Positions 18,060 through 27,525 of a DNA stretch of 64,000 nucleotides are shown here, piece after piece. The translations under genes and the position numbers were made by a program. Under the pieces are notes generated by a model, which was not told the DNA's origin, did no database searches, and saw only the letters and a program-made list of their open reading frames with translations. Source of the stretch: Xanthomonas campestris pv. phormiicola (GTDB lineage: Bacteria; Pseudomonadota; Gammaproteobacteria; Xanthomonadales; Xanthomonadaceae); contig CP102593.1 in the NCBI GenBank assembly GCA_025666215.1, forward strand, positions 1,563,001 to 1,627,000, read 5' to 3'. How positions within the stretch are numbered: the stretch's first letter is position 1; each line of letters starts with the position of its first letter.

Positions 18060-20096
18060 ATGAGTACTGCACCGGACGCCCCCAAGGCCAGCAAGCTTGG
18101 CAGCGTGGGGACGAGTTTCTGGCTGGGCCTGTTGGCGCTGTCGCTGATCGTGTTCGGCGCCAATACCGGCGTGGCCACCTGGCAGGGCAACCGCCTGGCC
18201 GGCGCCAGCACCGGCGCGGCCGACCTGCAGGTGCTGTCGCAGCAGCTGGCCAACCAGGCGCGCGACGCGGTGTCCGGCAACGCGGCCACCTTCAATGAAT
18301 TCAAGCAGACCAAGGCGCGGGTGGAGAGCACCGTCGCCGGGCTCAACGCGCGCTACGCCAACGAGACCGGCATCGCCGGCCCGCTGGCCGAGCTCAACCG
18401 CACCTGGAACCCGCTGGGCAAGAACGCGCAGCAGGTGGTGGACAGCGAACCGGCGGTGCTGGCGCTGGCCGGCAATGCCGAGCGCTTCGTCGGCGGCGTG
18501 CCGCAGCTGCAGGCGCAGTTGAACGAGGTGGTGCGCGCGATGACCGTCGGCGGCGCCCCCGCCGCGCAGATCTACAACACCCTGCAGCAGGTGGTGGTGG
18601 CCGGCACCATGGCCCGCCGCGTCACCGAGATGCGGGCGGGCGGCAGCGGCGCGGCCAGCGCCGGCGATGCGCTGGCGCGCGACTCGGTGGTGTTCGGGCA
18701 GATGCTCGAAGGCCTGCGCAACGGCAACGAGGAGCTGGGCATCGCGCCGGTGCGCAACGCCGCCGCGCTGGCGGCGCTGCAGCAGTCGCAGGCGCAGTGG
18801 GCGGAAATGAAGAAGGACCTGGACGCGTTGCTGGCCAGCTCGCGCAGCCTGTTCGCCGCACAGTCCTCGGCCGAGGCGCTGACCGCCGGCTCGGACAAGA
18901 TGCTCGACGACAGCAAGACACTGTTCGACGCATTCTCCGCGTTCGGCTCCACCCGCGACACCCGCCTGTTCCCGAACTTCTGGCTGGGCGTGGTCTCGGG
19001 CCTGCTGGCGCTGCTGTCGATCATCGGCTTCGTCTGGACCTCGGTGCGCAGCCGCACCCGCGACCAGGAAATCCGTTACCAGACCCAGGTCGAATACAAC
19101 AGCCGCAACCAGCAGGCGATCATGCGCCTGCTCGACGAAATCAGTTCGCTCGGCGAAGGCGACCTGACCGTCAAGGCCTCGGTCACCGAGGACATGACCG
19201 GCGCCATCGCCGACGCGATCAACTACGCCGTCGACGAGCTGCGCCACCTGGTGACCACGATCAACGACACCTCGGCCAAGGTCGCCATCTCCACCGAGGA
19301 AACCCAGGCCACCGCGCTGCAGCTGGCCGAGGCCGCCGGCCACCAGGCCGAGCAGATCGGCTCGGCGTCCGAGCGCATCAACGAAATCGCCGCCAGCATC
19401 GAACAGGTCTCGCGCAACTCCAGCGAGTCGGCCGAAGTGGCGCAGCGCTCGGTGGTGATCGCCGCCGAGGGCGCCGGCGTGGTCCGCGAGACCATCCAGG
19501 GCATGGACCAGATCCGCGACCAGATCCAGGAAACCTCCAAGCGCATCAAGCGCCTGGGCGAATCGACCCAGGAGATCGGCTCGATCGTCGAACTGATCAA
19601 CGACATTTCCGAGCAGACCAACATCCTGGCGCTCAACGCCGCGGTGCAGGCCGCCTCGGCGGGCGAGGCCGGCCGCGGTTTCGCGCTGGTCGCCGACGAA
19701 GTGCAGCGCCTGGCCGAACGCACCTCCGGCGCCACGCGCCGGATCGAAGGCCTGGTACAGACGATTCAGGCCGATACCAACGAAGCGGTCAGCTCGATGG
19801 AGCAGACCACCTCCGAAGTGGTGTCCGGCGCGCGCCTGGCCGAAGACGCCGGCACCGCGCTGACCGAGATCGAGCGCGTCTCCAACGCGCTCAACAACCT
19901 GATCAAGAACATCTCCATCGCCGCGCACCAGCAGTCCGCCGCGGCGACCGACATCACCCAGACGATGGACGTGATCCGGCGCATCACCGGACAGACCTCG
20001 CAGGGTGCCGGCCAGACCGCCGAATCGATCGGACGGCTGGCGCAGCTGGCGGCGGATCTGCGGCGTTCGGTCGCCGACTTCAAGCTGCCGGCGTGA
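18060..20096 (+). CDS. pilJ: Methyl-accepting chemotaxis protein PilJ
   Basis: 678 aa. Membrane segments are at about 20-38 (FWLGLLALSLIVFGANTGV) and ~303-323 (FWLGVVSGLLALLSIIGFVW), enclosing a ~260-residue helical periplasmic domain of the PilJ type. A HAMP-like linker follows and then a long cytoplasmic coiled coil with the tip NDISEQTNILALNAAVQA, the CheW/CheA contact. It senses pilus-related or surface signals. The C-terminus ends SVADFKLPA, without an NWETF-like tether. Confidence 0.95.
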   Translation: MSTAPDAPKASKLGSVGTSFWLGLLALSLIVFGANTGVATWQGNRLAGASTGAADLQVLSQQLANQARDAVSGNAATFNEFKQTKARVESTVAGLNARYANETGIAGPLAELNRTWNPLGKNAQQVVDSEPAVLALAGNAERFVGGVPQLQAQLNEVVRAMTVGGAPAAQIYNTLQQVVVAGTMARRVTEMRAGGSGAASAGDALARDSVVFGQMLEGLRNGNEELGIAPVRNAAALAALQQSQAQWAEMKKDLDALLASSRSLFAAQSSAEALTAGSDKMLDDSKTLFDAFSAFGSTRDTRLFPNFWLGVVSGLLALLSIIGFVWTSVRSRTRDQEIRYQTQVEYNSRNQQAIMRLLDEISSLGEGDLTVKASVTEDMTGAIADAINYAVDELRHLVTTINDTSAKVAISTEETQATALQLAEAAGHQAEQIGSASERINEIAASIEQVSRNSSESAEVAQRSVVIAAEGAGVVRETIQGMDQIRDQIQETSKRIKRLGESTQEIGSIVELINDISEQTNILALNAAVQAASAGEAGRGFALVADEVQRLAERTSGATRRIEGLVQTIQADTNEAVSSMEQTTSEVVSGARLAEDAGTALTEIERVSNALNNLIKNISIAAHQQSAAATDITQTMDVIRRITGQTSQGAGQTAESIGRLAQLAADLRRSVADFKLPA

Positions 20097-20128
20097 GCGG
20101 ATCGGAACAGGGTGGAAGGAAAGCGCAC

Positions 20129-20212
20129 ATGACGTACCGTGAACACTCCCTGCTCACCGCCGCCGCGCTGGCGCGGCGCGGCGCGTGGCCGTCCGCGGGA
20201 GCGCGGCGATGA
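20129..20212 (+). CDS. Possible 27-residue leader peptide overlapping chpA
   Basis: ATG at 20129 with GGAAGGAAAG just upstream, a better ribosome-binding site than the one in front of chpA. It encodes a basic, Ala/Arg-rich peptide (MTYREHSLLTAAALARR...) and its TGA overlaps the chpA ATG as ATGA. It may serve only to load ribosomes onto chpA. Chance cannot be excluded in such GC-rich DNA. Confidence 0.35.
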   Translation: MTYREHSLLTAAALARRGAWPSAGARR

Positions 20213-23200
20213 GCGCGCTGCGCGATGCGATGAGCCATGCCGCGCTGGGCTGGGTCAAGCCGGAGCTGGACGAGACCCTGCGCCAGGTGCGCGGGGAGAT
20301 CGAATACTTCGTCGAAGACCCGGCCGACACCAGCCGCATGCGCTTTTGCGCCGGCTACCTGCACCAGGTGCAGGGCACCTTGCGCATGGTCGAGCTGTAC
20401 GCGCCGGCGATGGTCGCCGAGGAACTGGAACTGCTGGCCATCGCCGTGCAGAACGGCCAGGTGCCCGACCGCGACGAGGCCTGCGCCACGCTGATGCGCG
20501 GCACCGTGCTGCTGCCCGACTACCTGGAGCGCCTGCAGGACGGCCATCGCGACATCCCGATCGTGCTGCTGCCGCTGCTCAACGAGATCCGCGCCTCGCG
20601 CGGCGAGCCCGGCCTGAGCGAAGGCGCGCTGTTCGCGCTGTCGCCGGACGCCAGCGCCGCCACCGAGGCCGAGCTGGACCATGCCCGCGGCAGCCTCAGC
20701 GGCCGCAACCGCGAACTGCTCGACACCGTCGGCACCGCGATCAAGGAAGAACTGCTGCGGGTCAAGGACGCGCTCGACCTGCACCTGCGCACCGGCGGCG
20801 GCGTCGCCGCGCTGCAGACCCAGGTGGACGAACTGGGCAGCGTCGCCGACACCCTCGGCGTGATGGGCCTGGGCGTGGCCCGTGGCGTGGTGGTGCAGCA
20901 GCGCGATGCGCTGCGCAGCATCGTCGAGGGCGAGCGCCAGGCCGACGAAGGCCTGTTGCTGGATATCGCCGGCGCGCTGCTGTACGTGGATGCCTCGCTC
21001 GACGACCAGGTCGCCTATCTCGGCGCCAGCGCCGGCATCCACGACGACGCCAGCGCCGCCGAGGCGCGGCGCACGGTGGAAGTGCTGGCGCACGAGGCGA
21101 TCGCCAATTTCGCCGCGGCGCGCGAGCATTTCGTCGCCTTCATCGAGACCAATTGGGAGCACGAGCGCCTGGGCGACGTGCCGCGCCTGCTCGGCGAGGT
21201 CGCCGGTGCGCTGCGCATGCTGGAACTGCCGCAGCCGGCCGATTACCTGGAAGGCGTGCGCCGCTACGTGGCCACCGAGCTGATCGGCAAGCGCCGCGTG
21301 CCCAGCGGGCGCCAGCTGGACACGCTGGCCGATGCGATGGCCAGCCTGGAGTACTACCTGGAAGCGCTGCGCGAGCGCCGCCCGGGCCGCGAGGAAATCC
21401 TCGACATCACCCGCACCAGCCTGGAAACGCTGCGTTACTGGCCGCTGCCCAGCGAGGCGCCGGCACCGCAGGGCGTGGTGCCGCAGGGCGTGGTGCCGCA
21501 GGGGGCCGATGCGCCGTTGCTCGCGCCCGTGGCGGAGCCGGGCATCGCGTCGGCCGATGCCGCTGCCGACGTGCCGGGCGCGGCGTCCGCGCCGCCGCCG
21601 GTGCCGTCCTGGGAGTTGGCACCGCTCGCGGATGAGCCGATCGCGGAGGCGCCGATCGTCGCGAGCACGCCGCCGCCTCTGCCGGGCGAGTCGCCGCAGG
21701 CACCGCAGTGGACCTTGCACGACGCTGCCGAGGCCGCCGCGAACGCCGGGGCTGCCGCACGCATCGATGCCGACGCCGAGCCGACCGCCGCGGCGGCCGG
21801 CTCGGCGGGCAACGACGACGCGTCCGTCGTCGTGTCGGCGCCGATCAGTTTCGATCCGGTCGCCGCCGAGCAGGAAGACTGGTCGGCCGTGGCCGAGCCG
21901 TTGCAGATCAGCACCGACACGCTGGCGTTGGAAGGCGACGCGTTGCGTTGGCACAGCGCCGATGCGTCGCCCGACCAGGCCATCGCGCATGCCGATGCCG
22001 CGCCTGCGAGCGACGAAGCGGCACCGGCCAGCTACGGTTTCGACCCGGTGGCCGCCGAATACGCCGAACTCGAATCGGCTGCCGGCCACGACGATCCGGC
22101 CCTGGTCATCGTCGACACCCCGGCCGCCGCGCCCAGCGACAACGCCCACGCCGATGTGCTGGTGATCGAGCTGGAAGATGCGCCGACCTTCGCCGAGACC
22201 ACGTCCGACGAGGTCCACACTATCGTCTGGAACGACGCGCCGGCGACCCTGGCCGACGACGACAGCGATGTCGCCGCCGAACACCGCACGCCCACCATCG
22301 ACCTGTCGTCGAGCGATACCGCATTCGCGCCCGAGGCCGACAGCGGCAAGGCCCCGCCCGCGCACGCTGGCGCGGCAGAGCATGCCGACGCCGAGCAGAG
22401 CCCATTCGTCGACCTGACCTGGCCGGAGCCGACCCCCGAGCCGGAAGCGCCGGCGCCCGGCGTGCACAAGGCCAGCATCCAGCCGATCGAGCTTGATGCT
22501 GCCTCCGCGGCGTTCCTCGCCGAACTCGACGCCGCTGCCGCACAGTTCGATGTCGCCGCGCTCGCCGCGCCCGAGTCCGCCGGCGCGACCGAGGCCACTG
22601 CCGACCACGCGCAAGCGCCGACCGAGGCGGTCGCGGCAGCCGAGGCGCCCGCGCCGGTCGCCATCGACGGCGGCTTCGTCGACGACGGCGGCGAGATCGA
22701 TGCCGACATCCGCGAGGTGTTCCTCGAGGAATTCGACGAGGAGCTGGTCAACCTCGGCATCCTGCTGCCGGCATGGCGCGCGGCGCCGAATCACCTGGAA
22801 AGCCTGCGTCCGATCCGTCGCGTGTTCCATACCCTCAAGGGCAGCGGCCGGCTGGTCGGCGCGCGCGTGCTCGGCGAGTTCAGCTGGAAGATCGAGGGCA
22901 TGCTCAATCGCGTGCTCGATGGCAGCCGCGCGGCCAGCCCGGCCGTGGTGACCATGGTCGAGCTGGCCTACGAGGTGTTGCCGCAGCTCAACGCCGCACT
23001 GCGCGGGCACGGCGCCATCCATGCCGATCTGGACGCGATCCAGGCGGTCGCCGACCGCATCGCGGCAGGCGAGGACGCCTACTATTTCGCCGCCGCGCCG
23101 GCCCCGGCCGTTGCCGCGCCGCGCGCCGGCACGCCGGCTTCGGTGGACAGCGTATTGCGCGAGATCCTCGAAGCCGAGGTCGGCACGCATCTGGAGACGG

Positions 23201-26200
23201 TCCGCGACTGGCTGCAGCATGCGCCGCAGCCGGCCACCGAGGCGCTGCTGCGCGCGGTGCACACGATGAGCGGTGCGTTCGCGATGACCGACGTGCCGGA
23301 AATCACCGAGGTCACCGGCCCGGCGGAAAGCTACGTGAAGCGTCTGCTGGCGTCCGCCGTGGTGCCCAGCGCCCACGGCGTGCGCGCGCTCGACGAGGCC
23401 GCGCACGCCATCGCCGCCACCATCGAGGAACTGCAGGCGCCGTCGCCGGTGATCCCGCCGTTCACGGAACTGGCGCAGCGCCTGCAGGCCCTGGTCGCCA
23501 CGCTGCCGGAAGTGCAGTGGCCTTCGGTCGCGCATGGTGAGGACGACGAGGACGCGCCGCAGCCGCATGCCGATACCGGACTGGATGCGCCGTTGCTGCA
23601 GGCGGTGGAACTCACTTCGGCCGACGACCTGTCGGCATACCTGGGCGATGCCAGGCATCTCGAAGCGGCGGGCACGGACGCGGATCATGCCGCTGCGGAG
23701 CCTGTTGCCGAAAGCGCCGACGTCGACGTCGACGAATCCGTGGCGCAGGCAATCGATGCGCTGCCGACGTTCGATGATGCGCATTCGCACGCGCCCAGCG
23801 AGGAATCTGCAGACGGCACGGCATCGCCGGCGCCTGCGCTCGACGAACACGGTGCGTCCTCCAGCCAGGAAGATGGCATCGCCGTATCCGGCATTGCGCA
23901 GGACGCGGAAGCCGCTGGAGAATCGAGCGTGGTCGCCGCGGTTCCGGCCGACAGTGACAGCGAGCCCGCCGCGCTCGATGCCGACGAACAGGCACTGCTG
24001 GCTCAGGACGGCAAGCTCGACGAATTGACCGTCGACGCGCCGCTGGCCGAGCAGCGCGTGCCGGCGGACAGCGAATTGCCGCCGCCTGTGGAAGCGGCGG
24101 TCGAGACGCAGGAGCAGGATGTCGCGGCCGTCGATGGCGCGCCGCACGACGAAACGCATCATGGCCAGCGGCAGGAAGACTCGCATCGAGGCGCGCACGA
24201 CCAGGCCGAGCACCCCGAAGGCGAGCTGGTTGCGGGCGAGCACGACCAGAGCGAGCACGACCAGCAGCGCGATCCGCAGGGGTATGCGTTCAATGCAGAG
24301 CCCTTGCGGCCGTCCACGCATTGGCACGGCAGCGAGCCGGTGTCGGCGAACGACGATGCCGAACCGCTGCCCGTGGCGGACGACGCTGCGCATTCCGACA
24401 CCGCAGCGCATGCGCACGACGACGTGGAAACTGCAGCGCGATCGCAGCACGATGCCGTCGACCAGGACGTCGATGGCCACCCTGCACAGGCCGGCATCGA
24501 AACGCATCCGGCCGATGCCGAAGCGAACGATGCGCATGACCGCGCGTCTACGTCGCACGATGAAGACGCCGCACATGCCGCATCCGAACTCGCTGATACC
24601 GATGCCGAAGCAGCGCTTGGCGCAACGACTGATGCTGAAGCCGCGCATTCGACCGCAACGGCCGACGCGCCAGCGTCCGATGCCGGGTACGAAGGCGATG
24701 CCAGCTTTGACGCGGTGCCGGTCGAAGCGTCGTACGCCCATGAGGCGCGCGCCGAAGAGCAGCATTCGACCGACCAGGAGCATGCGCCAGCGTCCGATGC
24801 CGGGCATGAGGGCGATGCTGGTGTCGACGCAACGCCGGTCGAAGCAGCGTACGCCCATCAGGCGCACGTCGACGCAACGCAAGCGACCGACTCTGCCGAC
24901 GCCGCGCCAGACCATGCGGAGCATGCGGGCGATCCGGGAGGCGTCGCGGATACGCAGGCCGAGCCTGCATACGCGGAAGCTGCCGAGCCGATCGAAACCG
25001 AAACCGAAACCGGCGACGAGCATCACCCGCCAGCCGCCGCATCCGACGAACCGGCGTTCGCCGAACCCACCCGGCACGACACCGCCTCGGCCGAATCCAT
25101 CGACCTGGCCGCGGTCGATCTCGGTCCGCTGGACTTCGCCGACCTGGACCGCGAGCTGGTCGATATCTTCGTCGAGGAAGGCAAGGATCTGCTCGACCAT
25201 TGCGACCGCCTGATCGCCGAACTGCGCGCCGCGCCGCAGGACCGCGACGCGCTCGCCGGCCTGCAGCGCGACCTGCATACGCTCAAGGGCGGTGCGCGCA
25301 TGGCCGGGGTCAATCCGATCGGCGACCTCGGCCACGGCATCGAATCGCTGCTGGAGGCGGTGGCCGCCAACCGCACCGAACTCGATCGCAGCGACGTGCA
25401 ATTGCTCGAACGCGGGTTCGACCGCCTGCATCAGTTGCTCACCCTCACCGGCACCCACCGCGCGGTGGCGATGCCGCTCGATCTGATCGGCCGCTTCGAC
25501 GTGCGCACCCACGGCCGCAGCCTGCCGCTCGCCAATGACGGCATCGATGCCGCCGTCGACGCCGCCGCCGAAACCGCAACCGATGCCGACGTGGCGGCGA
25601 TGATCCAGGCCGCGGTCGATCCGGCCGCGGTGCCCGCACCGGCGCCGGCGCCGCTGTCGGCGCCGCTGCCGGTGGACGGCATGCTCGACGAGGAGTCGAT
25701 GATCGCGCGGCCGATGCAGGAACAGGTGCGCGTGCGCGCCGACCTGCTGGATCGCCTGGTCAACCACGCCGGCGAAGTGGCGATCTACCGCTCGCGGCTG
25801 GAGCAGCAGCTCGGCGCGTTCCGTGGCGCGATGTCCGAACTGGACCGCACCAATGCGCGATTGCGCGACCAGCTGCGCCGCCTGGACCTGGAAACCGAAG
25901 CGCAGATCGTCGCCCGCTACCAGCGCGAACAGGACCAGAGCGAGCAGAGCTTCGATCCGCTGGAGCTGGACCGCTTCTCCACGCTGCAGCAGCTCAGCCG
26001 CGCGCTGAACGAATCGGCGGCCGACCTGGGCGGCCTGCAAGGCGTGCTCGACGACCTGGCGCGCCAGTACGACGGTTTGCTGCAGCAGCAGTCACGCGTG
26101 AGTTCGGAACTGCAGGACGGGCTGATGCGCGCGCGCATGGTGCCGTTCGACGGCCTGGTGCCGCGGCTGCGACGGGTGGTGCGGCAGGCCGCCAGCGAGA

Positions 26201-27525
26201 CCGGCAAGCAGGTGCACCTGACCCTTGAAGGCACCCACGGCGAACTCGACCGCAACGTGCTCGACCGCATGATCGCGCCGCTGGAACACATGCTGCGCAA
26301 CTCGGTCGCGCACGGCCTGGAAACGCCGGAACAGCGTCGCGCCGCGGGCAAGGCGGAAGAGGGCAGCATCGCCATCCGCCTGCGCCGCGAAGGTTCGGAA
26401 ATCGTGCTGGAAGTGGCCGACGACGGCGCCGGCCTCAACCGCGACGCGATCCGCCACCGCGCCGAGCAGCGCGGCCTGATCGCGATCGGCGCCGCGCTGT
26501 CCGACGAAGAACTGGATTCGCTGATCTTCGCTCCGGGCTTCAGCACCTACGACCAGGTCAGCCAGCTGGCCGGCCGCGGCGTGGGCATGGACGTGGTGCG
26601 CAACGAAGTGCGCCAGCTCGGCGGTTCGGTGGACATCCACTCGGTGTGGGGCCAGGGCGTCACCTTCACCCTGCGCCTGCCGCAGACGCTGGCGGTGACC
26701 CAGGCGGTGTTCGTGCAGATCGGCGAGACCACCTTCGCCGTGCCGGTGGCCTCGGTCAGCGGCATCGGCCGCATCAGCCGCGAGCGCTTCGAAGCGGCCA
26801 ACGGCGGCTACCACTACAGCGGCGAAGAGTTCGCGCTGCACGACCTCGGCTCGCTGGTCGGCCAGGCGCCGGCGCGGGCCGAAGGGCAGGCGCAGGTGCC
26901 GCTGTTGCTGGTGCGCGCCGGCGACCTGCGCGCCGCGGTGGCGATCGACCAGGTACTCGGCAACCGCGAAATCGTGGTCAAGCCGGTCGGCCTGCAGATC
27001 GCCTCGGTGCCCGGCATCTACGGCGCCACCATCACCGGCGATGGCCGCGTGGTGGTGATCCTGGACGTCGCCCCACTGGTGCGCCGCTATCTGGCGCAGC
27101 CGGCGCGGCCGGTGCTGGAGGCGACGCCGGCCGCACAGCGGCGCGTGCCGCTGGTGATGGTGGTCGACGATTCGCTGACCATGCGCAAGGTCACCGGCCG
27201 CGTGCTGGAACGCCACAACTTCGACGTGATCGCCGCCCGCGACGGCGTCGAGGCGCTGGAGCGCCTCGAGGAACGCGTTCCCGACCTGATGCTGCTGGAT
27301 ATCGAGATGCCGCGCATGGATGGCTACGAACTGGCGACCGCGATGCGCGCCGACCCCCGCTATGCCTCGGTGCCGATCGTGATGATCACCTCGCGCAGCG
27401 GCGAGAAGCACCGCCAGCGCGCCTTCGAGATCGGCGTGCAGCGCTATCTCGGCAAGCCCTACCAAGAGTTGGATCTGATGCGCAACGTGTACGACCTGCT
27501 GGGGATTGCCCGTGTTCGCGAATGA
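20209..27525 (+). CDS. chpA: Giant hybrid chemotaxis kinase ChpA (PilL)
   Basis: About 2438 aa. The N-terminus is FimL-like helical (residues 1-420). Three Hpt phosphotransfer domains are recognisable: HTLKGSGRLVG (His ~874), a degenerate HTMSGAFAM (~1018), and HTLKGGARMAG (~1690). The first and third keep the His-x-x-Lys-Gly core; the middle one has Ser for Lys. Long acidic Ala/Asp/His-rich linkers lie at ~420-830 and ~1110-1625. The kinase part has LEHMLRNSVAHGLETPEQR (N box, ~2025), VADDGAGLNRDAIR and GRGVGMDVVR, then a CheW domain and a C-terminal receiver (Asp2320/2321, phospho-Asp ~2364 in LLDIEMPRMDGYE). It controls type IV pili by phosphorylating PilG/PilH. I prefer the ATG at 20209; a GTG 24 bases upstream is possible. 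Confidence 0.93.
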   Translation: MSALRDAMSHAALGWVKPELDETLRQVRGEIEYFVEDPADTSRMRFCAGYLHQVQGTLRMVELYAPAMVAEELELLAIAVQNGQVPDRDEACATLMRGTVLLPDYLERLQDGHRDIPIVLLPLLNEIRASRGEPGLSEGALFALSPDASAATEAELDHARGSLSGRNRELLDTVGTAIKEELLRVKDALDLHLRTGGGVAALQTQVDELGSVADTLGVMGLGVARGVVVQQRDALRSIVEGERQADEGLLLDIAGALLYVDASLDDQVAYLGASAGIHDDASAAEARRTVEVLAHEAIANFAAAREHFVAFIETNWEHERLGDVPRLLGEVAGALRMLELPQPADYLEGVRRYVATELIGKRRVPSGRQLDTLADAMASLEYYLEALRERRPGREEILDITRTSLETLRYWPLPSEAPAPQGVVPQGVVPQGADAPLLAPVAEPGIASADAAADVPGAASAPPPVPSWELAPLADEPIAEAPIVASTPPPLPGESPQAPQWTLHDAAEAAANAGAAARIDADAEPTAAAAGSAGNDDASVVVSAPISFDPVAAEQEDWSAVAEPLQISTDTLALEGDALRWHSADASPDQAIAHADAAPASDEAAPASYGFDPVAAEYAELESAAGHDDPALVIVDTPAAAPSDNAHADVLVIELEDAPTFAETTSDEVHTIVWNDAPATLADDDSDVAAEHRTPTIDLSSSDTAFAPEADSGKAPPAHAGAAEHADAEQSPFVDLTWPEPTPEPEAPAPGVHKASIQPIELDAASAAFLAELDAAAAQFDVAALAAPESAGATEATADHAQAPTEAVAAAEAPAPVAIDGGFVDDGGEIDADIREVFLEEFDEELVNLGILLPAWRAAPNHLESLRPIRRVFHTLKGSGRLVGARVLGEFSWKIEGMLNRVLDGSRAASPAVVTMVELAYEVLPQLNAALRGHGAIHADLDAIQAVADRIAAGEDAYYFAAAPAPAVAAPRAGTPASVDSVLREILEAEVGTHLETVRDWLQHAPQPATEALLRAVHTMSGAFAMTDVPEITEVTGPAESYVKRLLASAVVPSAHGVRALDEAAHAIAATIEELQAPSPVIPPFTELAQRLQALVATLPEVQWPSVAHGEDDEDAPQPHADTGLDAPLLQAVELTSADDLSAYLGDARHLEAAGTDADHAAAEPVAESADVDVDESVAQAIDALPTFDDAHSHAPSEESADGTASPAPALDEHGASSSQEDGIAVSGIAQDAEAAGESSVVAAVPADSDSEPAALDADEQALLAQDGKLDELTVDAPLAEQRVPADSELPPPVEAAVETQEQDVAAVDGAPHDETHHGQRQEDSHRGAHDQAEHPEGELVAGEHDQSEHDQQRDPQGYAFNAEPLRPSTHWHGSEPVSANDDAEPLPVADDAAHSDTAAHAHDDVETAARSQHDAVDQDVDGHPAQAGIETHPADAEANDAHDRASTSHDEDAAHAASELADTDAEAALGATTDAEAAHSTATADAPASDAGYEGDASFDAVPVEASYAHEARAEEQHSTDQEHAPASDAGHEGDAGVDATPVEAAYAHQAHVDATQATDSADAAPDHAEHAGDPGGVADTQAEPAYAEAAEPIETETETGDEHHPPAAASDEPAFAEPTRHDTASAESIDLAAVDLGPLDFADLDRELVDIFVEEGKDLLDHCDRLIAELRAAPQDRDALAGLQRDLHTLKGGARMAGVNPIGDLGHGIESLLEAVAANRTELDRSDVQLLERGFDRLHQLLTLTGTHRAVAMPLDLIGRFDVRTHGRSLPLANDGIDAAVDAAAETATDADVAAMIQAAVDPAAVPAPAPAPLSAPLPVDGMLDEESMIARPMQEQVRVRADLLDRLVNHAGEVAIYRSRLEQQLGAFRGAMSELDRTNARLRDQLRRLDLETEAQIVARYQREQDQSEQSFDPLELDRFSTLQQLSRALNESAADLGGLQGVLDDLARQYDGLLQQQSRVSSELQDGLMRARMVPFDGLVPRLRRVVRQAASETGKQVHLTLEGTHGELDRNVLDRMIAPLEHMLRNSVAHGLETPEQRRAAGKAEEGSIAIRLRREGSEIVLEVADDGAGLNRDAIRHRAEQRGLIAIGAALSDEELDSLIFAPGFSTYDQVSQLAGRGVGMDVVRNEVRQLGGSVDIHSVWGQGVTFTLRLPQTLAVTQAVFVQIGETTFAVPVASVSGIGRISRERFEAANGGYHYSGEEFALHDLGSLVGQAPARAEGQAQVPLLLVRAGDLRAAVAIDQVLGNREIVVKPVGLQIASVPGIYGATITGDGRVVVILDVAPLVRRYLAQPARPVLEATPAAQRRVPLVMVVDDSLTMRKVTGRVLERHNFDVIAARDGVEALERLEERVPDLMLLDIEMPRMDGYELATAMRADPRYASVPIVMITSRSGEKHRQRAFEIGVQRYLGKPYQELDLMRNVYDLLGIARVRE

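Noticed and set aside
20080..26040. A 1986-codon open frame antisense to chpA, and similar very long frames antisense to the glycosyltransferase (2241-4349), mrcB (4362-7490), the helicase (6313-9546) and the receptor (11303-14437)
   Set aside because: Arg/Gln/Ala/His-rich translations without domains; they are the expected mirror frames of high-GC genes with strong third-position bias.
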